From a virus, in IMG/VR virus record IMGVR_UViG_3300031576_000069, positions 1 to 50,055 of that record: a stretch of DNA of 50,055 nucleotides; one strand, given 5' to 3'. The notes under the pieces are model-generated. The model was given only the letters and a program-made list of their open reading frames with translations, searched no databases and was not told the origin of the DNA. The stretch's first letter is position 1. Every line of letters begins with the position of its first letter. Below are positions 24,127-32,200 of this stretch, in pieces. The position numbers were made by a program, and so were the translations under genes.

Positions 24127-24636
24127 CTACCCCCCTGATTCCCAGGACCGCTGTATGCTCAGGCCCAGCGCTCGGATCTCGCGCTCGAACTCAGCCCGCA
24201 CGGCCTGCTCCGCCTTCTTGAAGAAGTGCTTGCCCTCGATGCCCCGTTCTGCGATCTTCCGCCTCACGAGATAGGTCACGCTCTTGAGCCTGGCCTCGGC
24301 CGAACGCGCCCTGCGCCTGACCCCGAAAGAGGACGCATGGCGGACGACCCACCGGAAAAGCGGGAGGAATGGCGGCATCGCCCCCCCTGGACGGCGACCC
24401 TCCTCCATGACCACCGCGTACGGGAGGTTGGTGCGGATGCCGCCGACATAGATCGGGTGATTGAACTCGCGCACCATGTGGATGCTGTTGATCAACTGAC
24501 CAGTGTCCTTGGGAGCGCCCTCGACGGCCACGCGTCTGGCGAAGCCGCTCATGCGGTCCATGGTGCGGATGATCAGCGCCTGCGCCTCCTCGGCCACGCG
24601 CGGGTTGTACTGGAGCCTGGTCGTCACCGTGATCAT
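24127..24636 (-). CDS. HK97 gp10-like head-tail connector, 169 aa
   Basis: Central motif GAPKDTGQLINSIHMV followed by NLPYAVVMEEGRRPGGAMPP, the signature of the HK97 gp10/minor tail family, with basic C-terminal helices. Functions at the head-tail interface or as a tail-completion protein. ATG overlaps the stop of the upstream connector (ATGA). A longer frame to 24693 is disfavoured. Confidence 0.8.
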   Translation of the reverse strand: MITVTTRLQYNPRVAEEAQALIIRTMDRMSGFARRVAVEGAPKDTGQLINSIHMVREFNHPIYVGGIRTNLPYAVVMEEGRRPGGAMPPFLPLFRWVVRHASSFGVRRRARSAEARLKSVTYLVRRKIAERGIEGKHFFKKAEQAVRAEFEREIRALGLSIQRSWESGG

Positions 24637-25667
24637 CGGTCGCGCTCCCGGTGCGTGAGGTACGCCCAGCCGCCGGTGCCTCGGAGATCCCACTCACCCT
24701 GTGAGGACGCGGCCGTCCCGCGCGTCGGCGCCTTCTCGTCGCGTGTGGCCTCCCACTTCTCGCGCCAGGCGTCGGCATTGGCCTGCCAGAACGTGGATTT
24801 CCCCTCGTAGTCCGTGCTGTCGCCCTGGAGTTGGTTGTCCAGGAGACCGGCGTAGAAATCGGCGAGAGCCTGCGCGCTGATCGAGGCCGTGAGGTAGAGG
24901 TAGACGTCCATCAGGTGATCGGGGACGGTGAACACTCCGGCCGTGTCCTCGCTGGTGACCTTGGCCTCGAGGGTGAACGACGAGCCCGCGCTGGGGACGA
25001 AGCGCACCCGGATGGACCTGGAGACCTGTTCCTTGGCCAGCGGGATCGTGTAGTCGCCCACGGCGGTGATCGGGTTGAAGGCCGCGATGTCCGTCCAGTG
25101 GGCGCCGTCGTCGGCACTCGCCTGCACGAACGCCTCCAGCGCGGCGTCCGCGCCGACCACGGCCGTCACATGGATGAACACCTGGGCGTCCGCGGCCTTG
25201 CTCACGTCGGCGACGCCGGTGACGGTCGCGCCGGCGACCACGGTCCCGGCGGCGGCGAGGGCGGCCGCAACGTCCACGTTCTCGCCTATGGTGTGCGGGG
25301 CCGTGAACTGCATGAGGAACTTCTCTGCCGCCTGCGGGTTATCCGCGCGGAAGCGCAGGCGCAGGCCGCTCGGACCGTCCCATAGATTATAGTCATTGGC
25401 CTCGAGCGGTTCCGGGTCCTGCTCGGTGGTGACCCATGGGTAGAAGATGGCGTTGATCTTGGAAAAGCCGTCGACGTAATCGGATGGGAGGGTGTACTCG
25501 AAGCCGCCATCGCCGGTGACCTCCTTGGCGATAACGCGCGGAAAGCGGCCTTGAAATGTCTTGGCCGCTAGTCGTAGGTGCTGGTCCTTCTCCGGGCCGG
25601 TCAGGTTTCCCTTCCCGTCCTTGAGCAGGGCGTCCAGCCCGTCCCGTGCATCCTGGAACGTGGGCAT
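24633..25667 (-). CDS. Head-tail adaptor with inserted beta-sandwich, 344 aa
   Basis: The outer parts (residues 1-127 and 243-344) form a gp6-like helical adaptor: RLAAKTFQGRFPRVIAKEVT, then MQFTAPHTI, and after the insert VPDHLMDVYLYLTASISAQA. The link 'TAPHTI ... TVPDHL' is normally short, so about 115 residues are inserted there, including a beta-sandwich (residues 160-240) related to the product of 23776-24120. ATG at 25667 follows AAGGG at 8 nt. Confidence 0.75.
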   Translation of the reverse strand: MPTFQDARDGLDALLKDGKGNLTGPEKDQHLRLAAKTFQGRFPRVIAKEVTGDGGFEYTLPSDYVDGFSKINAIFYPWVTTEQDPEPLEANDYNLWDGPSGLRLRFRADNPQAAEKFLMQFTAPHTIGENVDVAAALAAAGTVVAGATVTGVADVSKAADAQVFIHVTAVVGADAALEAFVQASADDGAHWTDIAAFNPITAVGDYTIPLAKEQVSRSIRVRFVPSAGSSFTLEAKVTSEDTAGVFTVPDHLMDVYLYLTASISAQALADFYAGLLDNQLQGDSTDYEGKSTFWQANADAWREKWEATRDEKAPTRGTAASSQGEWDLRGTGGWAYLTHRERDR

Positions 25668-25687
25668 GTTTTTTACCCTTGGGCCCC

Positions 25688-25734
25688 GCCCCGACGCGGG
25701 GCTCGGCACGTTGCCGAGCTTGCCGCGTCGGGGC
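25688..25734 (-). terminator. Large GC hairpin between capsid and connector genes
   Basis: GCCCCGACGCGG (25688-25699) pairs perfectly with CCGCGTCGGGGC (25723-25734), and inside it GCTCGGCA (25701-25708) pairs with TGCCGAGC (25712-25719) around a 3-nt loop. A single G and a TTG form small bulges. There is no U-tract, so a classic rho-independent terminator is unlikely; it may instead protect or process the 3' end of the capsid mRNA, or attenuate downstream expression. The remaining intergenic sequence 25735-25776 shows nothing else. Confidence 0.65.
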
Positions 25735-25776
25735 GTCGGGCCGTCTGGGCCTTACGCTCCCTCGGTCACGCCCCCG

Positions 25777-28700
25777 TTAGGGGACGATGCTCCCGTCGAG
25801 GCCGCGCGGGTTGGTGACCACGCCGCCGTACTCGTGCCGGACCTTGTACGTGATCCGCTCGTTGGTGAACACGTCGCCGAGCAGGGGGTCGTCCTGGACG
25901 AGGATCACCGGATCCTCCTCGCCTTCGACGAACCCGAGTTCGATCGACTCCAGTTCCTCCTGCCGCGCCTGGAGGTACCAGTTGTTCACGTCGCCCAAGT
26001 ACGGGACCCCGATGGGCTCCGCGGACTTGAAGTTGTCGTTGATGTCGTTGTTCGCCGACCCGGGCTTCTGCTCCGAGTTGACGAGCACCTGCGCCTTCGG
26101 CAGTTCCTGCAGGGGCACCCACAGGATGGGCTTCATCTCCCCCATGCCGAGCCCCAGCGTTTCCTGCGCGCTCTCGTCCTGCTGGAGCATCATGCGCACG
26201 CGCGCCGCGCGCAGGCTGTCCGCGTCCAGGGCGTCGGTGCCCAGGTTGGCGCGCGCGACCGCGTAGATCGCCACCGCATCGGCCAGGACGTCCGTGTTTA
26301 TCCCGCCGCCTCCGGCGTTGCCGACGAGGACGTTGAACACGAACTTGTTCAGCGTGCGGATGGCCGCGCGGGCGATCCCGGGCCCGATCTGGCGCAGAGC
26401 GCGCAGGTCGTCGCCGAGGATCATCTCGCGCGTGATCTGGTACGAGCGGCCGCGCTTCTGCGGCGTGTACGCCTCCTCGCGCTCGGTCGGCGTGGTGAAC
26501 GCGGTGAACGCCCCGTTCTGGGCCACGATCGCCAGGTCGTTGAACGCCCCCCACTGGATCGCCCGCTGGGTGCGGAAGTCGTTCAGCGGGCGGGTCGTCA
26601 CGGCCTTGCGCCAGTGATCGGGGAACCCCTTGTACGTCCGGAGCATGTGCCGGGTGATCGAATCCCCGAAGATCTTCGGGAGATCGGTCGTGACCGCCTC
26701 GACCATGCGCGGGGAGAACCGCCGCCGGTCGAACCGGACGTCGTTGTCCCCGGTGAGGAACGACCAGGCCTCGCGCAGGCCCCGGAACGGGCGGATGCCC
26801 GCGTACTTGTCCTTGCTCTCCTTGAGGCGAGCGAGATCCGGATCGACCAGGAGGTCGACCGCGAGTTGGATGCGCTCGCTCTCGGACATCCCGGGCTTGA
26901 CGGTCCCGCCGGGCGTGCCCATGCCGACGATGTTCCCGCTCTCGCTGAGCTTAGCGAGCAGGTCCTTGGCCTCGGTGATCTTGACGTCGATCTGCTCGAC
27001 GGTCAGCACCTGGCCGGCCATCTCCTTGGAGAGGCGCTCGCGCATGGCCATCGGGAGGTTGCTCTCGACGAGCTTGGCGCGCATGACGGCCTGGCTCTCG
27101 CGAACCCGGCTCTCCTGCAGGGCCTTGCCCTGGTTCTCGACCTGGGTGGTCAGGTCCTTGAACGCCTTGGGGTCGACCGACTCGGACGCCCTGACGGGCG
27201 GGACGACCGGTGCCGGGACGGGCGCCGGGGGCGTGGCCGACGCCTGGACCGGAGCGGGCACGACGACCACGGGGGCCGGAGCGGGCACCGGAACCTGTGC
27301 GGTCTGGCTCGAGGGCTCGCGGTACGGGCCGGCCTTGTCGCCGAGGGCCTCGAGCGCCATCTGCAAGGCTTCCATGGCCTTGGCGCTGTCGTTGGCCTTC
27401 AGGGCCTCGATCGCCTGCTTGAGCAGGTCGGCCGCGGCCTCGCAGACGTGCGACTCCGCGCACGGCTGGGCCTTCATCTTCGCCTGCAGGGCCTCGACGG
27501 CCTTGCTCATCGGCGCGATCAACTGCGCCTCCGTCAACGAATCCGGGACTCCGACGCCCTCGAGCACTTGCGGCGCGAAGGCCCGGATGAACTCCAGCAT
27601 CTTCTTGTTCATGGGCACATCTCCTTTGGTATCGCTGGCCTTGAGTCGACGCATCCGACCTCCGGCCGCTGGGTAGGTGACGACGTCGAGCGCGTACGCC
27701 TTGTCGATGGACTCGACGCGCTTCGTCGGCACCCCGTGGATCGACGGTCCGTCCGCGACGGTACCTTCCACGTCGATGGAAAATCCGAGCTTATCCAACC
27801 GCCCGGTATCCCATAGATTTTTGAACACCTCTCGCAGGTTCTCGTCAACGAGGTGGAGATCGGCGACGATACAGCCCTTGCCGTCCACCTCCTCGTAGCG
27901 CGCTTTCTGCAGGTAGCCGACCAGGTTGCCGGCCACCCCTTCGGGGTAGGAGGAGCGCACCTTGTCGGGCAGGTGATCATATAATTCGGGTTCGAACTTG
28001 TGGATGAAAACGTTGAGGTCCTCGAACAGTGGGACCGCCTTCTGGAGCGTCTCCGGGGGATAGAGGCGGCCGTTCTTGCTCATGCCGCTCTCGATGACGA
28101 CCACTTCCCAGAGCTTGCCCGTCTTGGGGGCCTCGCTCTCGTAGAGCTTGCCGATCACGGCCTTGACCCCGTCGGCCATGTCGATCGTGCGGAAGGTCTT
28201 TTGCCCGAACTGCTCGGGCTCCTTCTGGCGGAAACGCCAGGCGCCGCCGGTGTCGTCGATCTTGCCGAAATGGAATCCGTGCTCGCCCAGCCATTTCTTG
28301 GCCGCGTCCAGGTCCTTGAACTTGTCCTTGGAGATGATGACCGTCTGGACGTTGGCAGTGTCTTTCGTCTCCGCTTCGCTGAGGTCGATGCTCCCCTGGA
28401 AAGGCTCGGGCACACCGGCCACGAATCGGACGTGCCCGTCGTAGTCGTCGCTCGCGCTGTTGATGCTTAGCGTGCGGCCTGAATCCAGGCCCTCAAACTG
28501 CTTCGCCTTGACGAAATCAACCTTGTTGATTTTCCCCTGGACTGCCTTTTCGGCCAGGCTCCCCTTGCCGCCATAGGATTTATAGTTGTCGCGCGTGACC
28601 GGACTGGCCGACAATTCCTTTTCGGATGGGCTCTTGCCTACGCCGAGAGCGCTCATTTCCTGGGCTATGCGCTCATCGAAGGCGGCCACGTTGTTCTGTC

Positions 28701-28833
28701 TCTCAGCTTTCTTGGCCGGGTCTTTCTCGGCGTTCATGCGCTCGAAGGCCGCGATACGGATGTCCTTTAGTTCGCTGAGGTTCTCGACATGGATCGTGGC
28801 TCTCTGTGCCCGAGCGCTCGCCGCCTTGGCCAC
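25777..28833 (-). CDS. Prohead protease-scaffold-major capsid fusion, 1018 aa (start uncertain)
   Basis: Four parts. (1) XkdF-like N-terminal domain, about residues 160-230: LDAAKKWLGEHGFHFGKIDD, WRFRQKEPEQF. (2) Prohead protease, about 240-400: WEVVVIESGMSKNGRLYPPE, His278 (VFIHKF) and Ser352 (LGFSIDVEG) as likely catalytic residues. (3) Scaffold with Pro/Ala/Val linker (about 515-550). (4) Mu gpT-like major capsid, about 700-1018: RRRFSPRMVEAVTTDLPKIF, GRSYQITREMILGDDLRALR. One polypeptide thus holds protease, scaffold and shell; the protease presumably frees the capsid. The GTG at 28833 has a poor RBS. The frame is open upstream to about 29122 and includes an FCPTGxGGGxDNSC motif, so the real start is probably upstream, perhaps a CTG at 29034 overlapping the previous stop. 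Confidence 0.88.
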   Translation of the reverse strand: MAKAASARAQRATIHVENLSELKDIRIAAFERMNAEKDPAKKAERQNNVAAFDERIAQEMSALGVGKSPSEKELSASPVTRDNYKSYGGKGSLAEKAVQGKINKVDFVKAKQFEGLDSGRTLSINSASDDYDGHVRFVAGVPEPFQGSIDLSEAETKDTANVQTVIISKDKFKDLDAAKKWLGEHGFHFGKIDDTGGAWRFRQKEPEQFGQKTFRTIDMADGVKAVIGKLYESEAPKTGKLWEVVVIESGMSKNGRLYPPETLQKAVPLFEDLNVFIHKFEPELYDHLPDKVRSSYPEGVAGNLVGYLQKARYEEVDGKGCIVADLHLVDENLREVFKNLWDTGRLDKLGFSIDVEGTVADGPSIHGVPTKRVESIDKAYALDVVTYPAAGGRMRRLKASDTKGDVPMNKKMLEFIRAFAPQVLEGVGVPDSLTEAQLIAPMSKAVEALQAKMKAQPCAESHVCEAAADLLKQAIEALKANDSAKAMEALQMALEALGDKAGPYREPSSQTAQVPVPAPAPVVVVPAPVQASATPPAPVPAPVVPPVRASESVDPKAFKDLTTQVENQGKALQESRVRESQAVMRAKLVESNLPMAMRERLSKEMAGQVLTVEQIDVKITEAKDLLAKLSESGNIVGMGTPGGTVKPGMSESERIQLAVDLLVDPDLARLKESKDKYAGIRPFRGLREAWSFLTGDNDVRFDRRRFSPRMVEAVTTDLPKIFGDSITRHMLRTYKGFPDHWRKAVTTRPLNDFRTQRAIQWGAFNDLAIVAQNGAFTAFTTPTEREEAYTPQKRGRSYQITREMILGDDLRALRQIGPGIARAAIRTLNKFVFNVLVGNAGGGGINTDVLADAVAIYAVARANLGTDALDADSLRAARVRMMLQQDESAQETLGLGMGEMKPILWVPLQELPKAQVLVNSEQKPGSANNDINDNFKSAEPIGVPYLGDVNNWYLQARQEELESIELGFVEGEEDPVILVQDDPLLGDVFTNERITYKVRHEYGGVVTNPRGLDGSIVP

Positions 28834-29030
28834 GTCTCCCGCGGGAGCCGCGCCGCCCGCGCCGCCGCCGGGTCCTCCGCAGGAGTTGTCGACGCCGCCT
28901 CCTGCGCCGGTTGGGCAGAAGCCGTTGAGGACGCGCGCGATCAGCGCACGAAAGCCGGGAAGATCATACGTCTGGGGCGAACGCGGAGGTGCCGCGATCG
29001 ATGTCGGGCAGGTCTCTGTCCAGCGCTCCT

Positions 29031-29297
29031 TCAGCCGTCTCTTGATGGCTCGGTCCCCTGCGCATGCGCAGGCGGGTGGGGAACCCGACTTGGTCCCGAG
29101 CCGCGTTGGCTGTCGGACTCACGGTGGCGGGCGAGTTGCTCGGCCGCGAGCGCGAGTCCTTGTGCATGGCGGGCGATCTGCCGGAGCAGACGCATCTCAC
29201 CGCTCATGTCCCCGTCATTGTATCTCTGGATCATGAATTCGTCAAGGGGTCGTTCCTTCCGCTGGCGGCGTTTCCGACGGCGATTGCGCTCGCTCAT
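29031..29297 (-). CDS. Hypothetical basic helical protein, 88 aa
   Basis: Starts MSERNRRRKRRQRKERPLDE, then a helix (MRLLRQIARHAQGLALAAEQ) and a Pro/Ser-rich tail. AGGAGG lies 9 nt upstream of the ATG. It begins inside the 3' end of the polyprotein gene and ends just at the beginning of the capsid reading frame (stop TGA overlaps a CTG of that frame). Possibly a small DNA- or RNA-binding capsid cofactor. Confidence 0.55.
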   Translation of the reverse strand: MSERNRRRKRRQRKERPLDEFMIQRYNDGDMSGEMRLLRQIARHAQGLALAAEQLARHRESDSQRGSGPSRVPHPPAHAQGTEPSRDG

Positions 29298-32200
29298 GAG
29301 CGGTGGCCTCCTGCCCCCGACTCGTATCCAAGGCGTCTTTCTGCCCACTGCGCGTCCGCAACCAGGTCTCTGACCCAGCCCACAGGGTGATCCCCTCTGC
29401 GGCCGCGACATCCTGCTCAGACTGGTTCCTGAAGTCAGTCCACCACCCGCCTTGGCCTCCGCCGAGGTCGTAGCCGTAGCGCCCGCTCTTGAGCACGGCG
29501 CCCGCGCTCTCCCGGCGGAAGCGCGTGATCAGCGCCACGGCCTGGCCGCGGTTGCTCGCCAGGGCGTGCTCCACAGGGCGAACGTGCTTGCCCGCTCGGA
29601 TCCTGGCGAGGAAGGTCGCCGCGCGCACGAAGTCCGTGCGGTGCACGTCCCGCCCGTCTATCCAGAGGATGTCGCTCACTGTCAAGCGCAGGCCGGCGTC
29701 GATCGCCGGGTCGTTGGCACCGGACTCGATGTAGCTGGCGATCTCGCCGCGCGCGCGGCGCGCGCCCTCCACCAAGAGTTCGAGCGTCGCCTCGGCCACG
29801 AAGTCGGAAGGTTGGGCCAGGAGTCCCTCCCACACGGAGGTCATGAGATTGACGTCCACGACCAGACCGCGCTCGTCCTCGATCTCGAGCCGGTCTCCCA
29901 CCTTGTTGACGAACAGGCGCACGCCCTCGATAAGGGGCTCCACCCGCACGGGGAAGTCCTCGGCCTCGAGGTACCGCACGGCCGTGGACGGACGGTTGGG
30001 CTCGTCGCCTGCGCGCGTCCCCGGCTGAGGGCTCGCGTAGAAGTAGGAGCGGAATGGCTCGACCTGGTCGGCGCTGGCACTCGCACGCGCTTCCCGGAGA
30101 GCCTCGGGCACGAGTTCGCCCACGAAGTTCCCGCCCATGACGCGGCTCATGCGCTGGATTTCCCGCTCCTCGGCCGGACGCACGCTGACCACCAGGTCCG
30201 CGATAGGGATGTGATTCGCGGTCGGGTTCTTCATCTCGGCGATGAGGTTGAGCGTCCACTCCGGAGGCAACTGCCCCTTGATCCTGGTGGCGAGGTCGCG
30301 AAGGAACTCCGCGTCCTGGGCCGGCCAGTTGACCCAGAGGTCGAGGTTAGCGCCATTGCCCTCGATGGGCAAACCGCCCACGATCGACAGGAATGGCTTG
30401 CGCAGGGTTATCGGCGTGGTGAGCACGCCCGCCGCCTTGGCGAGCCCGATCTCGGCCGCGGCGTACTTCTCCGTCAACTGGTCGAGCATGTCCTTCGGGC
30501 GGTGCTCGAGCCCCCGGCGTTGCATCTCGCGCAGTATCCGCGCGTGGCGGTCGACCACGTCCTGTGGGTGCTCCTCGCGCCGGTCGGTCCAGGCGTCCTC
30601 CCACTCGCGGTGGATGGTCCCGTGCGCGACCACGAGTTCCATGTTGCTGAGATCGGCAAGATTCAGGTCGAAGGCCTCCGTCGCATTGTCCGCGTAGCGC
30701 AGGTCACCAATCCCTGTCTGCGGGGCCGAGACCTTGCGCGCGCGCTCGAGGCGGATGAACTCGCGCACGGGGTATACCCAGACGGAGTGCCCTCGCCTGG
30801 GCATGGCCGCAATCTGCTCGGAGGTCAGGCCCATCCTGGACCCGTGGATTTCCAGGGCTTCGCCGATGGACGCGGTATTGATCTCGGTCGGCGCCGCATG
30901 GCGAACAAAGCCAACGAGATGGCCCTGGTGGACCACGCCGTTGAAAGCGTTGGCCAGACCCTGGACTTGTTCGGGGTATGCGCTCGCCCGCATCTTATTC
31001 GGAGAGGCCGCCGACGGGAGAGCGATAGCCTTGTCGACAAGGCGTGTGAGAGCGCGCCGGAGTAACTCCGCCGAAGCCCCTGCGGAGTTGATGGTCGTCA
31101 GCGGAGCCTCATCCTTGATCTCGAACGTGGTCTTGCCACGGCGAATGATCTCGCGCACGATCGCGGTCGCGAAGTCCTCGACGGCGTTGGCGTCCTTGAA
31201 CTCGGTACGCCCGCCATTGGCCATGATCGCGAACTTGTCGGCCACGAGACGCCAATCATCGGCGAGTTGCTCGTCCGTCAGCTTCGCCGCGTCGTATCCG
31301 TCGAGTACGAACTGCTCGATGGGCTCCCCGGCCGCTGGGCACTCGGCGGCGCCGGTGCATGGCTCGCCGATCGCGCAGGCGTCACAGCACGGCGGCCGCG
31401 GGCCCGCCTCGGCTACCGGTGCGGGCGTGATCTTGCCCGTGCCCTCGCAGATCGGGCAGAGCACGAAGTGCCAGCCGTCCTCGGCGTGCTTGCGCTCCTC
31501 GGCGAGCACCCACCGGCGCATGAGTTCCGTATCGGTCTCGAGCGGGGACTCGACCATATCCGCCCGTGGACTGGCATCGCTGGTCGCGCCCTTGATGGGC
31601 ACCCAGCCGGTGCCCTCGCACAGCCATTTGCAGATCGTGTTCGGGTCTGGGAGCGGGATGCCCAGCGCTTGGTAGCGGTCGCTGAACTCGAAGGCGGCGA
31701 GGAGGCGGGTGTGCTCGAACTCCTGCCCGGTGGCCAGGCGGTAGTAGAGGCGCCCGGCTCGGCGGTTGACGCGGGAGGACTGGACGAGACGGCGGTATGC
31801 GGGTGTACCGGCGGGCGGAGCCTGCGCCGGATCGTCAGCGGTTAGGGCTCGGGCTCGTCCTTCTTCGGGATGTAGAACCCTCGCTCCATCGACTTCGTCA
31901 GGGCATCGTCGAGGTCCCGCGAAGCCTTCTTCAACTCCTCTGGCGAGAGTCCTTTTTTCGGACTCTTGGGCTCCTCTCCCGGCGAGTTCTGCGGCTTTTT
32001 TTTCGGCATTTCCGATGTACTTCCTGGCGACGGGCTTAAAGCGCTCGATCGCCTGCTGGACCTTCCGCGATGTGGCGGACCCCAGCCCACTCTTAGTATA
32101 ACGGAAGTCACCTCGCTTGTCAAGGCTTATTTCCCGTGGTTTGGTCGTGCTCCCTGGTTGACGATCCGGGTTCTCGAACACCCTGATCTTGACCCTTGGA

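Noticed and set aside
25561-27816. Long plus-strand open frame (751 codons)
   Set aside because: It lies exactly opposite the capsid fusion gene, has shadow-type Arg/Asp/Leu-rich composition and no RBS; GC-rich coding strands often leave the opposite frame open.
28964-29137. GTG-started minus frame before the capsid gene (ending ...TSAFAPDV)
   Set aside because: No RBS, and it overlaps both the 88-aa gene and the upstream-extended capsid frame, which contains the recurrent FCPTG motif.
29452-31065. Plus-strand open frame (537 codons)
   Set aside because: Antisense shadow of the polyprotein gene with His/Arg/Val-rich composition and no recognisable domain.
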